From assembly GCA_018242605.1 (NCBI GenBank), contig JAFEBP010000005.1, positions 148,861 through 212,860 of the forward strand: a DNA stretch of 64,000 nt. Reading direction: 5' to 3'. A program made the translations under genes and the position numbers. Under the pieces are notes generated by a model that saw only the letters and a program-made list of their open reading frames with translations, ran no database searches and was not told the origin of the DNA. This stretch comes from Planctomycetota bacterium (GTDB lineage: Bacteria > Planctomycetota > Phycisphaerae > Phycisphaerales > UBA1924). Positions 10,005 to 17,665 of the stretch are shown here, in pieces. How positions within the stretch are numbered: position 1 is the first letter of the stretch; each line of letters opens with the position of its first letter.

Positions 10005-10613
10005 CTACGGTGCTCGCCCGGCAAGGGCGAGGAACGCCGCGTGGGCCGCATCGGGATCCGTGATGGGGGAAGGGAAGTCCACCCGCATGATTCCGAATCG
10101 TGCGCGGATGTCGATGCCTAGATCATCCACGCCGACGACCATTGGTTCATTGGTGCCTTTGCCTGCGCTGGCGACGCGTGCGAGGGAAGCCAGCAGAGAG
10201 CGATCTTCGTTGAGCCGGCGGCAGAGAGCGGATTCGAACTTGGCGAGCGGATTGGGAGCGACCGCGTCCTCTCCGGAGATCACGCTGCCACCCAACTTCA
10301 CCGATTCAACCCCCAAGATGAGCCACCGGCGTGCCTGAGTGGGACCGAAATAGGCGGCGTGACGCATCGGGGCGTTGTGAGTGGCGGGGTCGGCTTCCGT
10401 GACCGTTGCGAGCAGTGAGAGTCCGAGCGGATCGGAATCGTCCGGCACATGCAGCACGACCATTTCTTCGAGCAGCGCATCGGGATCGCACGGCATTACC
10501 GGCAGGCCCGATACCGAATCGATAATGAACAGGACGGGTTCGAAACGATCCCCGATCGAGAGCAATCCCGAGTAGTGCAGCCTCAGGCGACGGAACACGT
10601 CGTGGTGGTTCAT
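10005..10613 (-). CDS. Hypothetical protein
   Basis: 202 residues from ATG 10613 (MNHHDVFRRLRLHYSGLLS). No family recognised. The composition looks like a soluble alpha/beta protein: VLFIIDSVSGLPVMPC, then a methionine- and valine-rich EEMVVLHVPDD segment, then GPTQARRWLILGVESVKL and ICR-like helical stretches. The opening and the 'VMPC' segment recall flavin-reductase-like split-barrel proteins that read haem or FMN, but I do not regard this as established. Located 11 bp upstream of the amidohydrolase on the same strand, so probably one transcript. An upstream hairpin (10646-10669) separates it from the lysine-rich gene. Confidence 0.6.
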   Translation of the reverse strand: MNHHDVFRRLRLHYSGLLSIGDRFEPVLFIIDSVSGLPVMPCDPDALLEEMVVLHVPDDSDPLGLSLLATVTEADPATHNAPMRHAAYFGPTQARRWLILGVESVKLGGSVISGEDAVAPNPLAKFESALCRRLNEDRSLLASLARVASAGKGTNEPMVVGVDDLGIDIRARFGIMRVDFPSPITDPDAAHAAFLALAGRAP

Positions 10614-10637
10614 GACGGAGAGAATAGCGTGGGACAA

Positions 10638-10669
10638 AAATGAACGAGGGACCGAGTGATCGGTCCCTC
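10638..10669 (-). terminator. Hairpin with T-rich tail after the lysine-rich small gene
   Basis: GAGGGACCG and CGGTCCCTC (10646-10654 and 10661-10669) form a perfect 9-bp stem with a 6-nt loop. On the minus strand it is followed by GTTCATTTTTG. It lies 184 nt downstream of the 21-codon gene and just ahead of the start of the next gene. Confidence 0.5.
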
Positions 10670-10852
10670 ATCCGTGTAGATTGCACTGTCGCGGTTGGGC
10701 AGGCGTGCCGGTGAAGGCGTCGCGCTGTGCCGCGGGAGTTATTCAAGGGCCGGAAGCGCTTGGCCCGCCCTTGGTAGACAACTCCAAGGCCACACTCCGA
10801 ACGGCGACGTCTTGCGTGAGCAAGGCCGGCGTCGAGCGGGGCGACCTCACGA

Positions 10853-10918
10853 TTACTTGGCGGCCTTCTTTTTGCCGGCCTTCTTCGACGCCTTCTTCTT
10901 GCCCTTCTTCTTCGCCAT
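10853..10918 (-). CDS. 21-residue lysine-rich basic peptide
   Basis: ATG at 10918, stop TAA at 10853-10855. The product begins MAKKKGKKKASKKAG and contains 12 lysines and 5 alanines in 21 residues. An AGGAG Shine-Dalgarno sequence sits 8 nt upstream of the ATG, much better than most starts in this window, which argues for real translation. Composition resembles the lysine/alanine tails of histone H1-like and HU-type nucleoid proteins, and an HU gene follows about 0.9 kb away on the same strand. It may bind DNA or RNA; nothing else can be said. The alternative is a chance run of AAG codons, but the strong ribosome site and bounding hairpin speak against it. Confidence 0.6.
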   Translation of the reverse strand: MAKKKGKKKASKKAGKKKAAK

Positions 10919-11798
10919 CTGCGTTCTCCTGAAAATGGAGATCAGTATCAGCACCACCCGGCGCCCAAACTGGTCTCGTGTACAGAACAGGTTATCGGGA
11001 AATTCACTCTTGTCGCTTGAATCTTGAAAAATAATTTCAAGCCATCGCGTGTTTCATGCCGGGGTGCGAGAATGAAGCCGGTTGTTCGCGCTCGCTCGCA
11101 CACCCGAACGATCATCTCCGCGCGAGTTTTGTGCGAGTGCAAAAAACACCTGTGTTTGTAGGCTTTTTGTCGCGGTGTCTCCGCGATGGAGCCGAAGCGA
11201 ATGAGCGAGCGTTGGTGTTGTTGCGCACGTTCATCACGCGATCGAGAGGGGGCCTCGCGATGCGAAAAAAAATTTGAAAATTTTCGCGCGATCGATGCTG
11301 AACTGCGCGCGAGCGAGCAGCGTGCGACGCGCATGCGCGGGATGATTCATCCCGCGCGGAGCGCTTCTCGTGAGGCTCGGCGCGGTCATCACGACCCGGT
11401 TGGACGATCTGGGATGAGGTCTGACGGCGCGAAGCCAACGCGTGTGGTGGAAAACCTGTCGTGATCGACGACTCAACGCGAGTTGAACGGCGCTTGCGAG
11501 GTGCGGCATTCGGAATATCTTGGCCCGTGCGGCCTGGTGCCCGAGACGGTGGGGACGCGTCCGAGCGATATTCCTATCCGGTCAAACAAGAACGCCGCCC
11601 CTTTCGGGACGGCGTTCATCGGTCGAGTTCACGTTTGGGTGCAATACCAATGACCGCGGTAGGCGATCGTTGAAACTGCACGATGCTCGTGAGCGGACGC
11701 CGCGGGTGCAACTCAGGGCGGTGAAGCCCGGGACCAAGCGGCGCGTTTCAGATGGTCAGGCCCGTTCGGCGAGGCAGATGTCCCGCCGGAGGAGTGCC
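10919..11798. other. 880-bp intergenic region without a convincing gene
   Basis: Several short open frames exist on both strands but none has a ribosome site, a recognisable motif or normal codon use. The stretch holds a 19-bp dyad (CTTGAAA-N5-TTTCAAG, 11023-11041), an AT-rich island with long A and T runs near 11267-11285, many CGCGAGCGA-like words between 11085 and 11345, and a terminator-like hairpin at 11591-11616. Promoter elements for the small lysine-rich gene probably lie in its left part. Confidence 0.6.
11591..11616 (-). terminator. Hairpin downstream of the HU gene
   Basis: AACGCCG...CGGCGTT with an inner CCC/GGG extension and one mismatch. On the minus strand the stem is followed by CTTGTTTG, a weak T tract. 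It lies about 180 nt beyond the HU stop codon. Confidence 0.4.
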
Positions 11799-12185
11799 TT
11801 ACACCATCTCCTTGAGAGCCTTGAGGGGGCGGACCTTGACGACCGTGCGGGCCGGCTTGGCCTTGACAGTCATCATCTCGCCGGGCTTGAACGGATTGGG
11901 CTTCTGGGTGGCCTTGGTGGCGGGCTTGTGGATGGCGCTGATCTTCATCATGCCGGGGACCACGAAGACCTTGGGCTTGTCGGGGCTGGGCTTGGCGAGG
12001 TCGACCGAGATGACCTTGCCGAGGGCCTCGAACATGCCGGCGACGTGCTTCTTGCTGATGCCGGGGACGTGCTCAGCGAGGATGCCGAAGAGTTCGCTCT
12101 TCTTGCGGGGCTTCGCGGCGGCCACGAGCTTCGGGGGCTTGGGGGTGGGGGCGGCTTTGGCGGCCTTACCGTTCTTCTTAGCCAT
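11799..12185 (-). CDS. HU family DNA-binding protein with basic N-terminal extension
   Basis: 128 residues. A lysine/alanine/proline-rich extension (about 1-30, AKKNGKAAKAAPTPKPPK) precedes the HU/IHF fold: KKSELFGILAEHVPGISKKHVAGMFEALGKVI, then the DNA-binding arm region PGMMKISAIHKPATKATQKPNPFKPGE. HU dimers bend and compact DNA. The arm matches a planctomycete variant rather than classical HU (which has RNPxTG). I chose ATG 12185 because GGAG lies 6 nt upstream; four residues further upstream are open. A strong promoter and A-tracts precede it. It is probably monocistronic. Confidence 0.88.
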   Translation of the reverse strand: MAKKNGKAAKAAPTPKPPKLVAAAKPRKKSELFGILAEHVPGISKKHVAGMFEALGKVISVDLAKPSPDKPKVFVVPGMMKISAIHKPATKATQKPNPFKPGEMMTVKAKPARTVVKVRPLKALKEMV

Positions 12186-12215
12186 ATCAATCTCCATCTG
12201 AAAAGGCTCTTCCCT

Positions 12216-12231
12216 GAAAACGAGCGTTTTC
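12216..12231 (-). promoter_or_regulatory. Perfect dyad in the HU leader
   Basis: GAAAACG-AG-CGTTTTC is a perfect 7-bp inverted repeat between the predicted HU transcription start and its ribosome site. It could be an autoregulatory operator or a small leader hairpin. Confidence 0.35.
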
Positions 12232-12247
12232 TACTTGGGAAAGCATG

Positions 12248-12276
12248 GTTATACCAGCCTCGCGGGCAACTCGCAA
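12248..12276 (-). promoter_or_regulatory. Promoter of the HU gene
   Basis: On the minus strand TTGCGA (12271-12276) and TATAAC (12248-12253) are separated by exactly 17 bp. Runs of A and T (8 and 7 nt, around 12284-12320) lie directly upstream like an UP element or curved DNA. The predicted leader is about 55 nt. Confidence 0.6.
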
Positions 12277-12352
12277 GTGGAATTGAAAAAAAATCTCGCA
12301 ATTCAGGCTATTTTTTTCGCTTTTTCCGCCGCGGGGTAACTTTGGCGCGTTT

Positions 12353-13084
12353 TCAGCGGCTTTTTGAGCGTTCCGGCGCCAGCGGCGGAGCATCCGCGAG
12401 CACCACGCGCACCGCCGCGTGATCCGAAATGCCCTGCTCTCTGGCATCGTGGATGTGCTGCGCCTCGCGGAGGGCCGTCGCGAGCGGCGGGCTGATGTAC
12501 GCCGCGTCGATGCGACGCCCTTCACCCCAGGGAGCTACCCAGGTGGCATCGCGGCTCTCCGGATGAAGCGATCGCCACGCATCGACATATCCCAGACTCA
12601 TGAGCGTCCCGAGCATTGCCTCGCACGCGAAGGCACCCGAGAGAGCGTCCTGACCCCGCCGGCCGGTGTTCACATCCCCGATGATGATGTGGCGCGACCC
12701 TCTTCGTTCCCTGCCGAAGGCCACGAGACGCTGCCAGCACGCCGCTTTGAGCCCCGGTTGGGTGTCGTCGGGGACGTGAACCGCCGTGATCCGCAGATCG
12801 GCGGCAGGAATCGCGGCGTCGATCCACCTGCCCGCGTCCATCGTGACCTCCATCAGCGGCTGGCGCGAAGCCAGGAGAACGCCGTTGAGGCGCCCGGGCC
12901 CGTGGGTGGCGGTCTGATGTCCCAGACCGTGGTCGGCCAGCACGGCGCGCAGCTGGCCGCCGCGGGCCGCTCGAAACTCAGTGAGAACGCAGATGTCCGG
13001 CCGCTGCTCGGCGAGCGAGAGGGCGATCTCGGGGAGTCGTGACGGTCCGCCGCCGTGCAGAATGTTCCAAGCGAGGACGACCAA
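12353..13084 (-). CDS. Endonuclease/exonuclease/phosphatase (EEP) family hydrolase
   Basis: 243 residues from a TTG at 13084, giving VVLAWNILHGGG, the standard opening of EEP enzymes. Other motifs: ICVLTEFRA (metal-binding Glu), VHVPDD, HIIIGDVNTGRRGQD (GDxN catalytic Asp/Asn) and the C-terminal ISDHAAV (SDH). The metal and catalytic set is complete, so it should hydrolyse a phosphodiester or phosphomonoester; substrate unknown. A GTG at 13156 is an alternative start but would overlap the divergent gene's start region. No clear ribosome site is seen at either. Stop is 168 bp upstream of the HU ATG on the same strand. Confidence 0.82.
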   Translation of the reverse strand: MVVLAWNILHGGGPSRLPEIALSLAEQRPDICVLTEFRAARGGQLRAVLADHGLGHQTATHGPGRLNGVLLASRQPLMEVTMDAGRWIDAAIPAADLRITAVHVPDDTQPGLKAACWQRLVAFGRERRGSRHIIIGDVNTGRRGQDALSGAFACEAMLGTLMSLGYVDAWRSLHPESRDATWVAPWGEGRRIDAAYISPPLATALREAQHIHDAREQGISDHAAVRVVLADAPPLAPERSKSR

Positions 13085-13128
13085 TGCCAGAGCGTATCGC
13101 GCCCGAATCAGCCGTTCGGGTGGGTACC

Positions 13129-14547
13129 ATGCCAACGATGCCGATGACCGCACCACGACCCGCGTTCGATCGTTGGCTGACGCCCGCGTTCGGTTGGATC
13201 GGGATGTCGGACGCCATGGCGCAAGACGCCTTCGATCGGCGCGACCATATCGACAGGTTCGGCGACCGGATACATCTGACGTTCGCGGCGATGTTCTGCT
13301 TTTTTGTGGCCTGGCCCATGACTTTCGTGGAACTCTCTCTCATCCCGCTGCTGGGGTGTTTCCTGGTCAGGCTCTGGTTTCTCCGCCGCTGCGTCGGGCT
13401 GCTCCTGCTTCAGTCTACATTCGTTTGCGGACTTTTCCTGATTCCGTGGGCGCTCCTGTCGCTTCGTTGGACGGCAGACCCCAAAGCGGGCTGGGCGCAG
13501 GCGCAGGGGTATCACTTCTTCGCGGCGGTGTTCTGCATTTTTCCGCTCGATCGACGACGCGGAGTGCTCATCGCCGCGCTCGCGGCGGGCTTTCTCTGCG
13601 CCAACGGGGCCCAGCTGGTCAACGCGTTGGGCGTTGCGTTGCACATCCCCAGAATCACGCTTCGGGGTTTGGGACCGGGCGGACGGAACGGGGGTTGGTG
13701 GCCGGAAGTCATCGGAGGCGAACTGTTGGTTGGAGCGTTGGGATTGCACATCCCCGCCGCGATCCTATCGGGGGTGGCATGGACGCGTGCTCGGGCGATG
13801 GCGTTGCTCGCCACCGGCGCCACCCTCGTGGGCATTTTCGCAACCGGTACACGGGCGGCGTGGATCGGGGCGGCGGTGTTGATTTCCGCCGCGGCGTTGG
13901 TGGCAGTGGCGAGGTTGCCGACGGCCAAGGCGCGGGCGCTTGTCGCCGCGGGCTTGATAGCGGTCCTGATGGTCACGGGCGGGCTAGCGTGGATCGGTTT
14001 TGGCGATGCAATCGGCCGCCGCGTGACCGACGCACGCAACGAATGGACGCGGATGGTCGAGCGTGGCGAGTACCAGACCAACAACGGGCTACGCGTCAAG
14101 ATGGCCGCGTGGGCGTGGGAGGCATTCCTTGAGCATCCGGTCGTGGGGCTGGGTTCGGGCGGGTATCGACCCTTCGTGCTCGCCAAAAAGGCGACGGCGA
14201 CGGGCAATGAACTGGCGGCGGTGGAGTTGTTCGAACGCGAGCGGCACGGGCATTGCCACAACACCTTCCTGCAGGCGCTCGCCACATTGGGGTTGGTGGG
14301 CTTCGTCCCCTTGGCGGCGATGATTCTGGGCGCGGTTGTGGCCGGTTTCTCACGCCTGAGCCGAAGCGATATGGGAACATACCGGGCCGCGCCCGCGTGG
14401 GCATTGCTCGGCCTGCTCACGATTGCGCCCTTTGATGTGCTGTACATCAGTGCGCAGATGTCGGCGATGCTATTCGTGCTGATCGCCTTGTGCCCCTCCT
14501 GGTGGCCGGTCAGGTTCCCGGGGTCTGCTGTTCAACAGTCCACTTGA
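13129..14547 (+). CDS. O-antigen ligase family membrane protein (Wzy_C)
   Basis: 472 residues from ATG 13129. About ten membrane helices follow a short cytoplasmic N-terminus (first helix near 50: FAAMFCFFVAWPMTFVELS). The large periplasmic loop and Wzy_C region are recognisable: ARNEWTRMVERGEYQTNNGLR, WEAFLEHPVVGLGSGGYR and HGHCHNTFLQALATLGLVG, where the His in CHN corresponds to the conserved ligase histidine. The family joins polysaccharide to lipid A-core or polymerises O-antigen. Start is uncertain (ATG 13084, 13129 or 13144). Its 3' end overlaps the convergent NUDIX gene by 38 bp. Confidence 0.82.
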   Translation: MPTMPMTAPRPAFDRWLTPAFGWIGMSDAMAQDAFDRRDHIDRFGDRIHLTFAAMFCFFVAWPMTFVELSLIPLLGCFLVRLWFLRRCVGLLLLQSTFVCGLFLIPWALLSLRWTADPKAGWAQAQGYHFFAAVFCIFPLDRRRGVLIAALAAGFLCANGAQLVNALGVALHIPRITLRGLGPGGRNGGWWPEVIGGELLVGALGLHIPAAILSGVAWTRARAMALLATGATLVGIFATGTRAAWIGAAVLISAAALVAVARLPTAKARALVAAGLIAVLMVTGGLAWIGFGDAIGRRVTDARNEWTRMVERGEYQTNNGLRVKMAAWAWEAFLEHPVVGLGSGGYRPFVLAKKATATGNELAAVELFERERHGHCHNTFLQALATLGLVGFVPLAAMILGAVVAGFSRLSRSDMGTYRAAPAWALLGLLTIAPFDVLYISAQMSAMLFVLIALCPSWWPVRFPGSAVQQST

Positions 14548-15058
14548 GCGAGCCGTCGCGGCAGTCGATGTGAACAGCGAAAAACCCGGGGCGGCCGTTG
14601 GCTGTTCGCGGAGCCGCGGCATTCAAGAGCGGCCAGATGATGGCCCGGTCGGTTTCGGGAAGCGGGAGCTTGGCGAGTTCATCGGGCGTGAACCAATCCA
14701 AGCGGCCTTCGCGCATGTCGTGAGGTTCAACGTGGACGGCCCCCAGCACCCGGTACACGAACATCAGCCAGTGCCCCTTGCCTTCGAACTCTCGCTCGCT
14801 GACCAGGCCGATGAGATGGATGCGGTCCATCGGGATGCTCAGCCCGGCTTCTTCGGCGATCTCACGTTGCGCGCACTGCGCGGGCGACTCGCCGTGCATG
14901 ATGTCGAGCTTGCCGCCGATAGGGGAACACAGGCCCAGATTCGGGGCTTTGAGCCGGCGAAGTAGAAGGATTCGGCCGCGATCGTCGCGAAGATCACACA
15001 GGCAGGCGATCCGGTAGGGCATGGCGGGCGTGCTGCCGGGGAGGGAGTGGGAGGACAT
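14510..15058 (-). CDS. NUDIX hydrolase
   Basis: 182 residues from ATG 15058. The Nudix box is clear: GGKLDIMHGESPAQCAQ followed by REIAEEAGL, providing the REUxEExGU helix that binds magnesium. The spacing between the first Gly and Glu is two residues longer than the consensus. The N-terminal strand MPYRIACLCDLRDDRGRILLLRR suits a nucleotide-type NUDIX enzyme hydrolysing a nucleoside diphosphate linked to another moiety. Substrate not predictable. Upstream on the same strand, 31 bp away, lies a zinc-ribbon membrane protein. Confidence 0.88.
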   Translation of the reverse strand: MSSHSLPGSTPAMPYRIACLCDLRDDRGRILLLRRLKAPNLGLCSPIGGKLDIMHGESPAQCAQREIAEEAGLSIPMDRIHLIGLVSEREFEGKGHWLMFVYRVLGAVHVEPHDMREGRLDWFTPDELAKLPLPETDRAIIWPLLNAAAPRTANGRPGFFAVHIDCRDGSLKWTVEQQTPGT

Positions 15059-15089
15059 TGGTTCGAGGGTAGTCGCCCGCGGCGGCGAA

Positions 15090-16094
15090 TCAGGGCGAGA
15101 GGAGCCGCGCCAACTCCCGAAGTCGCGAGGGATCCAGCGTTGTGACGGCCGCCATGACCAGGAGCGTGCATAGACCCAATAGCATGAAGCCGACCATCCG
15201 AGAATGGGCAATCTTCAGGTACCCTTCGTATGCTCTGGCCCACCACAATCCGATGCAGACGAAGATGACAATCGCGGACGCAGTGTCAATGCGCGAAGAG
15301 GCGAACCTGAACACGTTCGTGAACGCTTTTTCCAAAGCGGAGGGACCCGCTAACGAGAAGCCGCACAGACTCAGCACCATCGTGAAGAACTGGAGTGCCG
15401 CCAGAATGATCCGGGGCAGCAGGAGCCCAAAGGGAATCCACATCAGCCCGTACGCAAAGATCCGCACAAGGTGAGGGGGTCGAACTTTGGCCCGACGCAT
15501 CGTGGTGGGCAGGAGCCAGCATGACAACGGAAGCAGCATGGTCGCAACCACCATGATTCCTTGAAGGGTCGAAAAGCCGGCCCATCGAACGCTGATTGAT
15601 TGGATTCTGGATTTCCACACCGAACTGACGGCCGGGCCGAACATGCTGACCACGCGGACCGAGATCGGCGGCGCATCGGCGCTCAGCATCTGCGAGACCA
15701 CCGCCGGCTGTGCGGGCGCCAGCCAAATTGCGACAAGCGGAGCCAGAATCCAAAGCGCCGCGGCGATCGTCGCCAAAAGCATGTAGCAACCCACCATGGC
15801 CACGATTCCGGCGGTCATGGCGCGGATCGTGTGCACCTGGTACTCCATGTGAACCCAGTTCCAGAACTCTCTGGGCCGCAACGACTTGCGCAACGTGCGC
15901 AGAAGCGATTCGGTGCGGGGGTCTGCTTCAAAGAAGCCCGGCGGCGGCGCAATTCGCGGGCTCAGGAGAGTGAACCAGTCGAAGTCATGCCCGCATTCAC
16001 TGCACACACCTCGCAGGGGACACTGCAACGTCCAGCGAGCGGTTTCACCTCGGAGGTCGTACCCGCACCGAGGGCAATGTGCCTGCACTTTCAT
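15090..16094 (-). CDS. Hypothetical membrane protein with N-terminal zinc ribbon
   Basis: 334 residues from ATG 16094. The N-terminus carries two cysteine pairs (CPRCGYDLRG near 8 and CSECGHDF near 33), a rubredoxin-like zinc ribbon common in planctomycete membrane proteins. Five or so hydrophobic segments follow (near 95-130, 180-200, 220-250, 275-295, 310-325). No enzymatic motif was seen. A second, smaller protein of the same design lies at 27488-27904. Function unknown. Confidence 0.7.
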   Translation of the reverse strand: MKVQAHCPRCGYDLRGETARWTLQCPLRGVCSECGHDFDWFTLLSPRIAPPPGFFEADPRTESLLRTLRKSLRPREFWNWVHMEYQVHTIRAMTAGIVAMVGCYMLLATIAAALWILAPLVAIWLAPAQPAVVSQMLSADAPPISVRVVSMFGPAVSSVWKSRIQSISVRWAGFSTLQGIMVVATMLLPLSCWLLPTTMRRAKVRPPHLVRIFAYGLMWIPFGLLLPRIILAALQFFTMVLSLCGFSLAGPSALEKAFTNVFRFASSRIDTASAIVIFVCIGLWWARAYEGYLKIAHSRMVGFMLLGLCTLLVMAAVTTLDPSRLRELARLLSP

Positions 16095-16157
16095 GATCAA
16101 AGAATACCGCGGCTCGAAAGCGGCCGCGACAAGACACAGGTGTGGGAGCGGTCATGG

Positions 16158-17417
16158 TCAGTTGCAGCCGCCGGCCGACCAACGAACGAAGAAATACTCG
16201 ACGTCTCCGCCGTCGATGCCGCCGTCCTGATTCACATCTGAAGAGGCATCCCCACCCTCCCACGCCTGGAAGAACGCAGCGACGTCGGAGCCGTCTACAC
16301 CGCCGTCCTGGTTGAAGTCCGCGGGGCAGGGGGGTACGACATTGAGGTTGGCAACCCACCCGAGCGTGTAGCCATCGAGCGAAGTGCCGATGCCGCAGAT
16401 GACGGTGCCGTCATCGGAAATGCCGCGGGCTTCACGGAGGATGAAGACATTCAGACCGGTGACGCCGCGTTCGGTGAGCACTTCGCGCAGCGCCCGCATG
16501 CCGCCGCCCTGAGTCCAGATGAACGCTTCGCGCGCGGCGGCGCTGTCGGAGTATCCCACGACGGTGCCGCCGTCGGCGGAGCAGGCGGTGGCGACGGAGA
16601 AGCTGCGCCCGCCGGGCAGATCGCCAAGATCCTGGGGCACGCTGTTGACCCAGCGGCAGGCGTGCGAAAGTGAGAGCGTGGGAGTGATTTCGATGTTACC
16701 CCAGCCCACGACCACCGTACCGTCGTCACTTACGTCATTGGCCTCGCCGGTGTTGGCGCCCGTCGCCAGGTCCGGCAGCACTGTGAACGTGCTACCCCGA
16801 AGGACGCACGCGAAATGGCCGCCGTTGCTCGTGTCGCAGGCCCCGGCGATCTTGGTTCCGTCGGCGCTCACGCCGTACGCCGCCGAGAAAATTGTGCCGT
16901 TGGCTTGAGCTCCCAGTGAAGTGAGCGTGCCGTTCACCCATTTGCAAGCGCGAGAATCAAAGAGCGCAAACTCGTGGGTTCCCACCATCACCGAACCGTT
17001 GGCGTTCACGGCGTTGACAGCCGCGCCGAAGAAGCCACCCGGAACTGTCCCGCCTAGCGAGGATGGGGAATTGCTGTTCACCCACCGGCAAGCTTCGTTG
17101 CCGTTAGCGCTGTTGCCTTGTCCGCCGATGACCGTGCCATCACGGTTGACACCGAGCGCCACTCCCGCCACAGTTCCGCCCGCCAGATCGCCGATGTCGA
17201 TCAGGGCATTGCCTACGTACTTGAAAGCGTGCCCCTGGTTCGTGCCGACAAGGCTGTACCCGACCACCGTAGTGCCGTCGCCTGAGACGGCGAACGCCTC
17301 ACTGTGGATGTTGCCGCCGGGCAAGTCGCCAAGTATCGCGAACGAAGCCGTCTGCGCGGCGGCCGACGCAGTTAGGATCAGAATTGGGGAAACAGCTGAC
17401 AAGGCGCGCGACGACAT
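16158..17417 (-). CDS. Secreted HAF-repeat protein with dockerin-like tail
   Basis: 419 residues. ATG 17417 is chosen because AAGGAG sits 7 nt upstream. A signal peptide (ending SAAAQ) is followed by tandem repeats of about 50 residues of the type LGDLPGG...AFAVSGDGTTVVGYS, which match the 'extracellular repeat, HAF family' pattern. The last 55 residues (CPADFNQDGGVDGSDVAAFF and a second NQDGGIDGGDVEYFF copy) form two EF-hand/dockerin-like acidic loops ending in GGCN. Such tails are typical of exported planctomycete proteins and may serve sorting or attachment. A paralogue is at 30860-32056. Function unknown. Confidence 0.8.
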   Translation of the reverse strand: MSSRALSAVSPILILTASAAAQTASFAILGDLPGGNIHSEAFAVSGDGTTVVGYSLVGTNQGHAFKYVGNALIDIGDLAGGTVAGVALGVNRDGTVIGGQGNSANGNEACRWVNSNSPSSLGGTVPGGFFGAAVNAVNANGSVMVGTHEFALFDSRACKWVNGTLTSLGAQANGTIFSAAYGVSADGTKIAGACDTSNGGHFACVLRGSTFTVLPDLATGANTGEANDVSDDGTVVVGWGNIEITPTLSLSHACRWVNSVPQDLGDLPGGRSFSVATACSADGGTVVGYSDSAAAREAFIWTQGGGMRALREVLTERGVTGLNVFILREARGISDDGTVICGIGTSLDGYTLGWVANLNVVPPCPADFNQDGGVDGSDVAAFFQAWEGGDASSDVNQDGGIDGGDVEYFFVRWSAGGCN

Positions 17418-17531
17418 GACGAGAACTCCTTGGAACACGCTGGTTGGTGTAGCAAGCCTGCCCCACTCGGGACAATCTTATATAATTAGCGTACGCCCCA
17501 ACGGGGGGATAGCAAGCGGCCGGGCCGGCTA

Positions 17532-17572
17532 TCACCGTATGAAAACGATTTCGTTCGATGAAAATACGGTGA
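17532..17572. repeat. Nested inverted repeat between two genes
   Basis: TCACCGTAT (17532-17540) and ATACGGTGA (17564-17572) are perfect 9-bp complements; the 23-nt loop itself contains AACGA-TT-TCGTT. It lies between gpmI (stop 17666) and the HAF gene (start 17417), in a position that could serve as operator for the HAF gene or as a processing hairpin after gpmI. Confidence 0.5.
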
Positions 17573-17665
17573 AGGTCCGGGCGCGAGTCATTGCGGAGCC
17601 GTGCGAAACACTGCGTGCGGGGAGGATTGGGAATGGCCAAAGAGCCCGAGATCGCCGTCGCAAGG

